A DNA stretch of 64,000 bases. Source: Trichloromonas sp034006665 (GTDB taxonomy: Bacteria > Desulfobacterota > Desulfuromonadia > Desulfuromonadales > Trichloromonadaceae). Positions within the stretch are counted from its first letter, which is position 1, and the number at the start of each line of letters is the position of its first letter. The stretch is taken from assembly GCF_034006665.1 (NCBI RefSeq), contig NZ_JAVESI010000001.1, positions 1 to 64,000 of the forward strand, in the 5' to 3' direction. A program made the position numbers and the translations under genes. A model generated the notes under the pieces. The model ran no database searches, was not told the origin of the DNA, and was given only the letters and a program-made list of their open reading frames with translations. Below, piece after piece: positions 25,816 to 34,449 of this stretch.

Positions 25816-26821
25816 AGCACTCCTGGAGTTGACACGCAAGATGCCCAAGGCGGAGCTACATCTGCATATCGAGGGCAGCATGGAACCGGAGATGGTATTT
25901 CAGCTCGCCAGAAGCAACGGGGTGGAGCTCGATTATCCTGATGTGGAAGCCCTGCGCGCCGCGTATGCCTTCAACAATCTTCAGGAGTTTCTCGATGTGT
26001 ACTATGCCGGGATGGCGGTACTGCAGCGCGAAGACGATTTTTACGCCCTGACCCGCGCCTATCTGCAACGCGCTCACGCGGACAACGTGGTGCATGTGGA
26101 GATATTTTTTGATCCCCAGGCGCATCTCGAACGCGGCATCGCCCTGGAAGTGCAGATGCGCGGCATTCTGCGTGCCTTGGAGGAGGGAGAGCGGGAACTC
26201 GGCATCACCTACCGCCTGATCCTCTCCTTTTTGCGCCATCTCTCAGAACAGAGCGCCTTTGAAACCCTGGAGCTGGCGCGCCCCTTTTACCCGCGCATTG
26301 ACGGCTTCGGCCTCGATTCCTCCGAGGTGGGACATCCGCCGCACAAATTCGCGCGTGTGTTCCAACGCTGCCGTGAGCTGGGTTTCCGGATTACGGTTCA
26401 TGCCGGGGAGGAGGGCCCGCCGGAGTATGTGCACGAGGCGCTGGAACTCATCGGCGTGGATCGTATCGACCACGGCAACCGCGCGCTGGAGGATGACGCC
26501 TTAGTGAAACGCCTGGCGCGCAAGCACATCCCCCTGACCGTGTGCCCTCTGTCGAATCTGAAGCTGCGCGTGGTTAAGGATATCGCCACTCATCCCATTC
26601 TCACCATGCTGGATAAAGGGCTGCTGGTTTCAGTCAACTCCGACGACCCGGCGTATTTCGGCGGCTATGTCAATGCCAGCTTCGCCGCCCTGATTGAGCA
26701 CCTGCCCATAACGGCGGAACACCTGTGCCGTCTGGCGTGCAACAGCTTTGCCGGCTCATGGCTGGATGAGGCGGATAAGCAACGGCATATCCAGGCGGTG
26801 AAACAGGTGTTTGGTTTTTGA
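25808..26821 (+). CDS. Adenine deaminase (adenosine/AMP deaminase superfamily, type 2)
   Basis: The 337-residue metal-dependent hydrolase deaminates adenine to hypoxanthine. Zinc ligands and active site residues are in AELHLHIEGSMEPE (HxH), TVHAGEEGPPEY (His and catalytic Glu) and VNSDDPAYFGG (Asp pair). Length and motifs such as YYAGMAVL, FFDPQAHLERG and GLDSSEVGHPP match the adenine deaminase subfamily better than true adenosine deaminase. The ATG at 25808 is preferred over the TTG at 25802. It is followed 21 bases later by cytosine deaminase, giving a nucleobase-deamination pair. Confidence 0.9.
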   Translation: MPEALLELTRKMPKAELHLHIEGSMEPEMVFQLARSNGVELDYPDVEALRAAYAFNNLQEFLDVYYAGMAVLQREDDFYALTRAYLQRAHADNVVHVEIFFDPQAHLERGIALEVQMRGILRALEEGERELGITYRLILSFLRHLSEQSAFETLELARPFYPRIDGFGLDSSEVGHPPHKFARVFQRCRELGFRITVHAGEEGPPEYVHEALELIGVDRIDHGNRALEDDALVKRLARKHIPLTVCPLSNLKLRVVKDIATHPILTMLDKGLLVSVNSDDPAYFGGYVNASFAALIEHLPITAEHLCRLACNSFAGSWLDEADKQRHIQAVKQVFGF

Positions 26822-26842
26822 GCCATTCGGTATTGAGGTTCT

Positions 26843-28129
26843 ATGTTCACTCTGCTGATTAAAAACGCGACCCTGCCCGATGGACGTAGCGGCATGGATG
26901 TGGGAGTGGCGGATGGATGTATCCGCGCCATTGCACCCAACATCGAACAGCAGGCGCAGCGGGTAATCGACGCTCGTGGATATCTGCTCAGCCCCCCGTT
27001 TGTCGATCCTCACTTCCATATGGACGCGGCCATGAGCCTCGGGCAGCCGCGCCTGAACCGCAGCGGCACCCTTCTGGAGGGGATCGCCCTGTGGAAGGAA
27101 CTCAAACCGCAGCTATCCTTTGATGGCGTAGTGGAGCGCGCCCTTGCGGTGTGCCATCAGGCCATAGCGCAAGGGGTGCTGCATATCCGCACCCACGTGG
27201 ATATCTGCGATTCCCGCCTCGAAGCGGTGCGCGCCCTGCTTGAAGTTCGCGAGCGCATGGCGGATTATCTCGATCTTCAGTTGGTGGCGTTTCCCCAGGA
27301 CGGATACCTGCGCTGCCCCGATGCCGCTGCAAATCTGCAACGCGCCCTCGACCTGGGGGTGGATGTCGTCGGAGGAATTCCCCACTTTGAACGCACCATG
27401 CAAGATGGGAGCACAAGCATCCGTGCTCTGTGCGAGATCGCCGCAGAGCGGGGTTTGCGGGTGGATATGCACTGCGATGAGTCGGATGATCCCCTGTCAC
27501 GCCATGTGGAAACCCTCGCGGCCGAGACCTGTCGCCTCGGCTTGCACGGGCGTGTCACTGCCTCTCACCTCACCTCCATGCACTCCATGGACAACTACTA
27601 TGTCAGCAAACTTCTGCCGCTGATGGCGGAAGCCGAATTGCACGTGGTTGCCAACCCCCTGGTGAATATGAATCTACAGGGGCGCCAGGACACCTATCCG
27701 AAACGCCGCGGCGTAACGCGGGTGCCGGAACTTCTCAATGCCGGAATCAACGTGGCCTACGGCCATGACTGTGTCATGGACCCGTGGTACAGCCTGGGCT
27801 CCCACGACATGCTCGATGTTGCCCACATGGGCATCCATGCCACCCATATGACTGCTCTGGCACAGATGGAGGAGAGCTTTGCCATGATCACCGAGCGCGG
27901 GGCACGGGTACTCGGCCTCGCAGGATACGGCCTGGAACCGGGATGTCATGCGGATATGGTTCTTCTCCAGGCGCGCAGTCGTGTCGATGCCCTGCGCCTG
28001 CGACCGCCGCGCCTGTACGTGATCCGCCGTGGCGAGATTATCGCAATGACTTCGGAACACAAACCTGAGTTGTATCTGAATGGAAGCAAAAAAGAACTGG
28101 ATTTGACCAGTAATGCATACCTACAATAA
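26843..28129 (+). CDS. codA: Cytosine deaminase
   Basis: A 428-residue amidohydrolase that converts cytosine to uracil and ammonia. It aligns along its length with E. coli CodA (427 residues): metal ligands HFH at residues 57-59, IRTHVDICD, DMHCDESDD (His and catalytic Glu), ASHLTSMHS, and YGHDCVMDPW (Asp ligand). The TYPKRRGVTRV loop is also conserved. With the adenine deaminase just upstream, it would let the cell use nucleobases as nitrogen and pyrimidine/purine sources. No codB permease is present here. Codon and base usage look closer to the neighbouring deaminase than to core genes. Confidence 0.95.
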   Translation: MFTLLIKNATLPDGRSGMDVGVADGCIRAIAPNIEQQAQRVIDARGYLLSPPFVDPHFHMDAAMSLGQPRLNRSGTLLEGIALWKELKPQLSFDGVVERALAVCHQAIAQGVLHIRTHVDICDSRLEAVRALLEVRERMADYLDLQLVAFPQDGYLRCPDAAANLQRALDLGVDVVGGIPHFERTMQDGSTSIRALCEIAAERGLRVDMHCDESDDPLSRHVETLAAETCRLGLHGRVTASHLTSMHSMDNYYVSKLLPLMAEAELHVVANPLVNMNLQGRQDTYPKRRGVTRVPELLNAGINVAYGHDCVMDPWYSLGSHDMLDVAHMGIHATHMTALAQMEESFAMITERGARVLGLAGYGLEPGCHADMVLLQARSRVDALRLRPPRLYVIRRGEIIAMTSEHKPELYLNGSKKELDLTSNAYLQ

Positions 28130-28266
28130 CTGAAGAAAGCAGGTAAAGTTCGATTGTGCGTAGCGGTACGCAATCTTGGCGTAAAAAAAGCGTCGGCAAG
28201 GTAACGCCCGCAAACCGGCGGCCGGTACTGAATGCCGACTACCAGCTGTTTTTGTAGGAGATCACC

Positions 28267-28560
28267 ATGAAAAGCCTGCTCTTCATCTTCGCCCTTCTCA
28301 TCCTCGCCTCGCCGGCCCTGGCCGATTCGGTGCGCTGCCGGGGACAGATCATTGAGCCCGGCGTCTCAAAATACGAGGTTCTGAAGTACTGCGGCACGCC
28401 AACCCACGTCGCCCCCATCGGCAGCACCACGGTCAAAGCGCAGAATATCAAGGTCAAAACCCGCACCGACGAATGGTTTTACGAAAAACTCGACTATGGC
28501 AAAGATTATGTCATTATTATCAATGGGACGCGGGTTTCATCCGTAAAACAACTGGATTGA
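28267..28560 (+). CDS. Periplasmic DUF2845-like protein
   Basis: The 97-residue protein has a signal peptide (MKSLLFIFALLILASPALA) and a small domain starting DSVRCRGQIIEPGVSKYEVLKYCGTPTHV, the pattern of DUF2845 with two conserved cysteines and the EV-x-x-x-CG-P motif. The domain is related to the SmpA/OmlA-type fold; function unknown. The ATG follows TAGGAG. It stands 137 bases after codA and is probably not part of that operon. Confidence 0.85.
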   Translation: MKSLLFIFALLILASPALADSVRCRGQIIEPGVSKYEVLKYCGTPTHVAPIGSTTVKAQNIKVKTRTDEWFYEKLDYGKDYVIIINGTRVSSVKQLD

Positions 28561-28640
28561 AAAGCCGAATCGGCCCACCCGGAAGGTTTTTCGGTAACTA
28601 TGCGCAAATGAACAAGACGACCTACATGAAAGGGGGCAAC

Positions 28641-28838
28641 ATGCTGATTCGCGTGATTTATTCCGACGGCAGACACGATCTGGTCAAACCTTTCATCCTC
28701 GACCGCCTCATCGACCAGAAAGGGATTCGCTCCTTCAAGCGCTCCAACGGCTGGGTCGCCTTGGGCGTCGATCCAGTGCGAACCCGGCGCGGCGACAACG
28801 GCTACCAAGGCGTGGAGCGCCGTAGCTCTGCCCGCTGA
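28641..28838 (+). CDS. Small conserved protein of a Geobacter-type family (GSU3473-like), unknown function
   Basis: The 65-residue protein begins MLIRVIYSDGRHDLVKPFILDRLIDQKGIRSFKRSNGW, a compact basic domain I recognise as a small family common in Geobacter relatives. It lacks signal or membrane segments. The start is set by AGGGGGC before the ATG at 28641; the longer frame from 28473 overlaps the preceding gene and is not needed. Function unknown; the GWV-x-x-x-x-DPVR end may be a short beta unit. Confidence 0.78.
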   Translation: MLIRVIYSDGRHDLVKPFILDRLIDQKGIRSFKRSNGWVALGVDPVRTRRGDNGYQGVERRSSAR

Positions 28839-28920
28839 ACCGCCGTCGCATAAAAAAGGGCCGAAGCCGCCTCCGCGTTCCGCCGCCTGACCCCTTTCGC
28901 CTCCATCTTGGCACCCAAAA

Positions 28921-28965
28921 TCCCAAAACGACCAAGGGGCTACGGGAAAAATCCCGTAACCCCTT
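28921..28965 (-). terminator. Terminator after tRNA-Thr
   Basis: A stem of 6 bp (AAGGGG/CCCCTT) and 7 bp (TACGGGA/TCCCGTA), separated by one mismatch, with an AAAA loop at 28934-28965. On the minus strand GGTCGTTTTGG follows. It is close behind the tRNA 3' end. Confidence 0.7.
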
Positions 28966-28973
28966 GATTTTAA

Positions 28974-29049
<76 letters not shown>

Positions 29050-29120
29050 GTTGTTTCCGAAGCTCTGTTTTTAACGCAAACCTCGAAGGATTGTCAATGA
29101 AATCTTCCCATGGAGGTATT

Positions 29121-30122
29121 ATGCCCGCCGGATTCTGGAACCCCGCCGAACTGCTGAAACTTTCGGGCAGCTACTGGAATACTTGCGCCCTGCACGCGGG
29201 GGTGAAGCTCGATATTTTTTCGCCGCTTTGCGCCGAGACTCTTTCCGCCGCTGAACTCGCCGCCCGGCGCGGCTTTTCGGTGCGCGGTCTGGCGATGCTC
29301 CTCGACGCCCTGACGGCGCTCGAACTGCTGACCAAAGAGGGCGAGCGCTACGCAGCGACCGATTTCGCCCGCGAATTTCTCGACCGCGCCGCGCCAAGCT
29401 ACCTCGGTCACATGGTCATGCACCACCATCATCTGATGGCGAGTTGGGAACGGCTCGACGAGGCGGTGCGCACCGGCGCGCCGGTGCGACGCAGCGTTTC
29501 CCACGAGGCCGAGGACGAAGAGCGGGAGAGCTTTCTGCTCGGCATGTTCAATCTGGCCATGTTCGTCGCCCCGCGCGTCGCCGAACAGGTCGACCTTTCG
29601 GGCCGCAAACGGCTGCTCGACCTCGGCGGCGGGCCAGGCACCTACGCCATCCACTTCTGCCGGGAGAATCCCGATTTGCAAGGGGTGATCTTTGACCTTG
29701 CCACCACCCGTCCCTTTGCCGAAAAGACCCTGGCGCGCTTCGACATGAGCGAGCGTATCCGCTTTGCGGCGGGGGATTTCCGGCACGACGCCATCCCCGG
29801 CTCTTTCGACGTGGCCTGGCTCTCCCACGTGCTGCACGGTGAAGGGCCGGACGAGTGCGCCCAGATGCTGGCAAAGGCGGCGGCGACCCTGGAATCGGGA
29901 GGAATGCTGCTGGTGCAGGAGTTCGTCCTCGACGGTAACCGCGCCGCGCCTCTCTTTCCGGCCCTCTTCTCACTGAACATGCTGCTGGTGACCCGCAACG
30001 GCCAGGCCTACAGCGAGCCGGAAATCCGGCGCCTGATGGCCGGAGCCGGGCTGAAACGGATCGAGCGCCTGCCGACGGAACTGCCCAACGGCGCGGGCAT
30101 TATCGCCGGATTCAAGGCCTGA
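29121..30122 (+). CDS. SAM-dependent methyltransferase with O-methyltransferase-type dimerisation domain
   Basis: The 333-residue protein has an N-terminal winged-helix dimerisation domain (NTCALHAGVKLDIFSPLCAETLSAAELAARR and RGLAMLLDALTALELL) and a class I methyltransferase fold: motif I LLDLGGGPGTYAIHF, then DLATTRPFAEKTL, GDFRHDAIPGSFDVAWLSHVLH and a C-terminal IRRLMAGAGLKRIE. It resembles family 2 O-methyltransferases (hydroxyneurosporene/acetylserotonin type). The substrate is unknown. The ATG at 29121 follows TGGAGG; earlier starts at 29091 and 29097 lack a site. Confidence 0.9.
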   Translation: MPAGFWNPAELLKLSGSYWNTCALHAGVKLDIFSPLCAETLSAAELAARRGFSVRGLAMLLDALTALELLTKEGERYAATDFAREFLDRAAPSYLGHMVMHHHHLMASWERLDEAVRTGAPVRRSVSHEAEDEERESFLLGMFNLAMFVAPRVAEQVDLSGRKRLLDLGGGPGTYAIHFCRENPDLQGVIFDLATTRPFAEKTLARFDMSERIRFAAGDFRHDAIPGSFDVAWLSHVLHGEGPDECAQMLAKAAATLESGGMLLVQEFVLDGNRAAPLFPALFSLNMLLVTRNGQAYSEPEIRRLMAGAGLKRIERLPTELPNGAGIIAGFKA

Positions 30123-30136
30123 ACGGAGAATAGTTG

Positions 30137-30640
30137 ATGCTGCTGCATTGCACGAAAAAAGTCGCCGAACGCCTGACGGAGCCTGTCGCCGAGGCCTTGG
30201 AGGAAACAGCCGTGCTGGGCAGCTGGCACGCCCATCTCTTCCAGCTCAAACGCCGCCAGTGCCTGCTCTTCTGTCACGACGAAACCCGTTACATGCTCTT
30301 CCTGCCGGGGGTGACCAAGAGTCACTTCAAGGAACTGGGGCGTCTGCATCGGGATCTCTTCCTGCTCAGTCTGGCCGCGCTGGAGGTGCCGGATGGCCGG
30401 GTTATGCGGACTGGGCTGGCCCTTGGCCCACCCCGTTTCGACCGGGCCACCGACCGTTCGGTCCTCGGCTCACTGAATGTCGCCGCCACGGAACTGAGTA
30501 TTCATCTGGAGGAGGTCGACAATCCGCTGGAAATCGATCCGGTGAAGGTGACGCTCATGCTCAACCGGCGCCCGGTGACGGCACGGGGCGCCTGTCTTCT
30601 GCCGGAGCAGGGGATGCTGAAGAAGATAACGCGGCTGTGA
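30137..30640 (+). CDS. DUF6933-like protein
   Basis: The 167-residue cytoplasmic protein begins MLLHCTKKVAERL and contains WHAHLFQLKRRQCLLFCHDETRYMLFLPGVTK and NVAATELSIHLEEVD. This resembles the DUF6933 family (short proteins starting with a C-T-K-K-L-like strand and a W-H-A motif). No catalytic motif is evident. It starts 14 bases after the methyltransferase stop and is probably in the same transcript. Function unknown. Confidence 0.78.
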   Translation: MLLHCTKKVAERLTEPVAEALEETAVLGSWHAHLFQLKRRQCLLFCHDETRYMLFLPGVTKSHFKELGRLHRDLFLLSLAALEVPDGRVMRTGLALGPPRFDRATDRSVLGSLNVAATELSIHLEEVDNPLEIDPVKVTLMLNRRPVTARGACLLPEQGMLKKITRL

Positions 30641-30729
30641 ATTTCGGGGGCTTCCGTGGATATTGACAGAAGAAAAATTGAGGAGTAACTAATCCTCATC
30701 AATCCTTATTCCTGTCGGGAGGCTACGCC

Positions 30730-32472
30730 GTGAACACCTTGGTCTACATGCTCCTTGCCGCCGCCGGCTATCTGCTCGCCTATCGCTTCTACGGCCGCTT
30801 TCTCGGCCGGCGGATCTTCGAACTGTCGAACCGCAACCGCATGCCCGCCCACCGCTTCCGCGACGATGTCGACTACATCCCCTCGAAGCGGCACATCGTT
30901 CTCGGCCACCACTTCACCACCATCGCCGGGCTTGGCCCCATTGTCGGTCCTGCCATCGGTATCATCTGGGGCTGGCTTCCCGCTACCCTCTGGGTCATTT
31001 TCGGCTCGATCTTTCTCGGCGCGGTCCACGACTTCGCCGCCATGGTCATGAGCGCTCGCCATCGCGGCCGCACCCTGGGGGATTTGACCGGTGATCTGCT
31101 CAACCCGACGACCCGTCACGCCTTTCAGCTCATCATCCAGTTTCTGCTCTGGATTGTCGTCGCCATTTTCGCCATGATCATGGGCATCCTCTTCACCATG
31201 TATCCCCAGTCAGTCTTGCCGATCTGGCTGCAGATCCCCATCGCCGTCTGGCTGGGACGGCGGCTCTACCGAGGCAAGAGCGACGCCCTCCAATCTCTGA
31301 TCGCCCTCGTTCTCATGTATCTGAGCATCGGGCTCGGCCTCTACGTCCCCATTACCGTCCCCCCCGTCGCCGGCTCGCCCATCGTCACTTGGACCCTCAT
31401 CCTGCTGGCCTATGCCTTTATCGCCTCGACCCTGCCGGTCCATGTGCTGCTGCAACCCCGCGACTACATCAACTCGAACCAGCTGCTCATCGCCATGGCT
31501 CTGCTCACCCTGGGGCTCTGCGTCGCCCACCCGCCAATCACCGCCCCGGCCCTCAACCCGGCGGCCCTCGCCCCGGGGACGGACATTCCGCCCCTGTTCC
31601 CAATCCTTTTCATCACCATCGCCTGCGGCGCCATTTCCGGTTTTCACTCCCTAGCCGCCTCGGGCACCGTGGTGAAACAGATCGACAAAGAAGAAGATAT
31701 GCTCGCCATCGGCTACGGCGGCATGCTCATTGAAGGGCTGCTGGCGGCTCTGGCCCTGGCGGCCATCGCCGGCGGCATGGGCATGGGGCTGGTCAAAGGG
31801 GATGTCCTCTACACCGGCGCCGAGGCTTTCCGCGTCCATTACGCCAGCTGGGCCTCGGCCCAGGGGATGGCGGCAATGATCGAAGCCTTCGTCGTCGGCT
31901 CCGCCAACCTGCTCGGCGCCCTTGGCATCCCCCCGGAGTTGGGAAAATCCCTCATCGCTGTTTTCATCGTTTCCTTCGCCGGCACTACCCTCGACTCGGC
32001 AACCCGCATCCAGCGACTGTCGTTGCAGGAAATCTTCCGCAACCGCGACGGTGTGGTCATGCGTCCCCTGCACAATAACTATGCGGCGACCCTGGTGGTG
32101 GTCGTCATGGCCGCAGCGCTCTGCTTCGCCCAGCCCGGAGCCAAAGGCGCCCTGGTGCTATGGCCGATGTTCGGCGCTCTCAACCAGCTGCTGGCCGCCC
32201 TCGGCCTGACCGTCGCCACCGTCTATCTGGCGAAAAAGGGCAAGAACATCCTCATCACCTTTCTGCCGATGCTCTTCATGCTGGTGATGACCACCTGGGC
32301 CATGGCCATCAACCTGAGGGATTTTTACGCCCGGGGCAACATGTTGCTCTTCTCCCTCTCGGTCATCATCCTGCTCCTCACCCTCTGGCTTCTCATCGGC
32401 GCCGCCTGCTCCCTGCGCGGCGGACAACGCACGCGGTCCAGCGAAGACTTGGAGCCGGAGCCGGGGGAATAA
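30730..32472 (+). CDS. cstA: CstA-family carbon starvation / peptide-pyruvate transporter
   Basis: A 580-residue polytopic inner-membrane protein with about fifteen hydrophobic helices. CstA signatures are present: YRFYGRFLGRRIFEL, KRHIVLGHHFTTIAGLGPIVGPAIG, GSIFLGAVHDFAAMVMSARH, LLQPRDYINS, GFHSLAASGTVVKQ and FAGTTLDSATRIQR. CstA proteins take up peptides or pyruvate on carbon starvation. This member is shorter than E. coli CstA (about 700 residues), as in many anaerobes. A GTG start at 30730 follows GGGAGG. Confidence 0.94.
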   Translation: MNTLVYMLLAAAGYLLAYRFYGRFLGRRIFELSNRNRMPAHRFRDDVDYIPSKRHIVLGHHFTTIAGLGPIVGPAIGIIWGWLPATLWVIFGSIFLGAVHDFAAMVMSARHRGRTLGDLTGDLLNPTTRHAFQLIIQFLLWIVVAIFAMIMGILFTMYPQSVLPIWLQIPIAVWLGRRLYRGKSDALQSLIALVLMYLSIGLGLYVPITVPPVAGSPIVTWTLILLAYAFIASTLPVHVLLQPRDYINSNQLLIAMALLTLGLCVAHPPITAPALNPAALAPGTDIPPLFPILFITIACGAISGFHSLAASGTVVKQIDKEEDMLAIGYGGMLIEGLLAALALAAIAGGMGMGLVKGDVLYTGAEAFRVHYASWASAQGMAAMIEAFVVGSANLLGALGIPPELGKSLIAVFIVSFAGTTLDSATRIQRLSLQEIFRNRDGVVMRPLHNNYAATLVVVVMAAALCFAQPGAKGALVLWPMFGALNQLLAALGLTVATVYLAKKGKNILITFLPMLFMLVMTTWAMAINLRDFYARGNMLLFSLSVIILLLTLWLLIGAACSLRGGQRTRSSEDLEPEPGE

Positions 32473-32592
32473 ACCCTTTCCATCAAACAAGCCCGTAGGA
32501 TGCGGTAAACGAAAGTGAACCGCGTCAATCGGGAACTCCGTTTGTCAAAAGTGGCTTTTCAAGACGTGACCCCGACTGAAGGGCCTCCGGTT

Positions 32593-34392
32593 TCAGCGGG
32601 GTGGGCGGCGGGTTTCACGGAACCAGAGGCGGTATTGTTCCATGCGGGCGATCTGGTCGGCGGGGGCGCGGCGCTTGCAAGTGACGAAATCTTCGCTATC
32701 GGGGCTTGCGCCCCAGCGCCGTTCCACGCAGTCGTTAGGGTTGTAGGCGACTTCCAGGGCTTCCTGCCGCCGGTAGATTTCGGCCAGACTCAGCCGCCAA
32801 GTCCCGCCGTCGCTGCGGGTGTAATGGATAAAATGTTTTTCCGCCATCCGGGTATGGAGTCGTTCGATCTCAATGGCGGCCTCTTCTGCGTCGCGATCGC
32901 CGAGGTTGAACAGTTCGGGATGGCGGCGGATGCGCTCCGGCAGAGAGGCCAACACCTTCATGGCGATGAGCAGGCGCATGTCCCGCGAGGGGGTGGCGTA
33001 ATCCTCCCAAGGGCCGACGGTCTCGAAGATGGCCGAACCCTTGGGCATGGAAACCACTTTTCCGCGCTGGACGCGCATGTAGTTTTCGCCGTTGTCCACC
33101 GACTGTACCCGGGTTTCGAGCTGCTCCATCAGCGCGTCGAGGGTGCTGTCATAGGCGGCTTCCGGATCGAGTCCGGCGGGATTGATCAGCCCTTCCAACC
33201 GCGCGTAGAAATCGCCTGGCGCCATTTCTGCCTGCTCCATGGCCAACGGCGGTAAGCCCGAGCCGCCGTCGAGGGCGGCGTTGGCCGGTTGGCGCCAATT
33301 TTTTCCGACGAGGATCGGCGCACGGTAGGCCTTGAAGCCAGGACCGGCGCTCGGAGTGTCGGCGAAGAGGAAGTTGCCCTCCCAGTAGCGTTTGCGGGCG
33401 ACGGAATTGTCGGGTTGGGCATCGACCGCCAGGAGCATGCCGGGACTCGCGTCGCTCTGGGGAATCCATTTCGTCAGGATCAGAATGTGGCCGTAGGGAT
33501 CGGCGAAAAGGGTTCCGGGCCAGAGATATTCGCGCGTGAGAGGCACCGGATAGAAGTCGCAGGCTTCGTCGTCAAGGGCAGTGCGGGCGTTGCCCGAGTG
33601 CACGACGTTCATCAGGTTGAGGCCGGCTTTGCGAAAGGCCTGGGGCGCAGCCTTGGTACCGACAAAGCCTGTGTCGATGCGAACCGGGCCGCATTGGGGC
33701 GGGCGCTTGGCGGTCCCCCGGTCACAGGGGCGGTAAGCCAAGGGCAGACCGAGTTTCCAGGCGAAATAGGCGCGCAGAAAATAGGGGAGATCGGCGCAGT
33801 CGGGCTCGGCGGAAATCCGCTCATCTTCCCCCGGGCGCAGGTAGTCGTGCAGAAAGTTGCGGGCGGGATCGCGCAGGACCGGTTCAAGGGAAGGGAAACT
33901 CAAAGATTCATCCGGCGGAGCGTCGAAAAGCTGCTCGATCCAGGCGGCGTACAACGCCTCGTTGACCAAGTCCCAACGCCCCGAGCCGCGCTTCGCGCTT
34001 TCAGTGCCGACCTTGATCTCAGCATGGGCGACGACCACGCCCGCGCGCAGGGCTTCGAGGCGATAGTCGCCGGCAACGGCAGCGGGCACGACCGCGCGCA
34101 GACTCCAGGGCGGGCCGCCGGCGCGAACCGTGGGCAACTCCTCCCCGCTGCCGTCGGGCCGAATGAGCCGCAGGCCGGTCAACTCGCCGTCGACGGCCAC
34201 CACCAGAATCCGCAGCGGCTCGCCGGAGCGCGGAGTCAAAGGCGCAAGCCACACCCGCACCGCATCCGTCTCCCGCACGGCGACGGCCCTGGCCGGAGCG
34301 ACCGCGCTGAAAATCAGCATGGCCGCGAAAAGGACCAGAGCCGAGGTGAAGCACCGTCGCGAAACCACCGAATCTTCCGTTGGCAAAGTCAC
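32593..34392 (-). CDS. Large secreted protein with cysteine-peptidase-like motifs, unknown function
   Basis: The 599-residue protein has a signal peptide (RRCFTSALVLFAAMLIFSAV, ending APARA), an N-terminal beta-rich part (about 40-130) and a larger domain. It contains CADLPYFLRAYFAWKLGLPLAYR (about residue 200) and, about 105 residues later, DPYGHILILTKW. A Cys at a helix start and a later His before a strand are the order found in NlpC/P60- and transglutaminase-like enzymes; this is my inference. The C-terminal third is helical, ending in an ERRWGASPDSEDF segment. Start: the GTG at 34392 has GGAGG too close, so the TTG at 34386 may be used. It is not in an obvious operon. Confidence 0.78.
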   Translation of the reverse strand: MTLPTEDSVVSRRCFTSALVLFAAMLIFSAVAPARAVAVRETDAVRVWLAPLTPRSGEPLRILVVAVDGELTGLRLIRPDGSGEELPTVRAGGPPWSLRAVVPAAVAGDYRLEALRAGVVVAHAEIKVGTESAKRGSGRWDLVNEALYAAWIEQLFDAPPDESLSFPSLEPVLRDPARNFLHDYLRPGEDERISAEPDCADLPYFLRAYFAWKLGLPLAYRPCDRGTAKRPPQCGPVRIDTGFVGTKAAPQAFRKAGLNLMNVVHSGNARTALDDEACDFYPVPLTREYLWPGTLFADPYGHILILTKWIPQSDASPGMLLAVDAQPDNSVARKRYWEGNFLFADTPSAGPGFKAYRAPILVGKNWRQPANAALDGGSGLPPLAMEQAEMAPGDFYARLEGLINPAGLDPEAAYDSTLDALMEQLETRVQSVDNGENYMRVQRGKVVSMPKGSAIFETVGPWEDYATPSRDMRLLIAMKVLASLPERIRRHPELFNLGDRDAEEAAIEIERLHTRMAEKHFIHYTRSDGGTWRLSLAEIYRRQEALEVAYNPNDCVERRWGASPDSEDFVTCKRRAPADQIARMEQYRLWFRETRRPPR

Positions 34393-34449
34393 CCTCCCCC
34401 TTCCCGCTTCAGACGCTCTTTTTCAGCGCCATCCGCCGCCCGCTGACAC

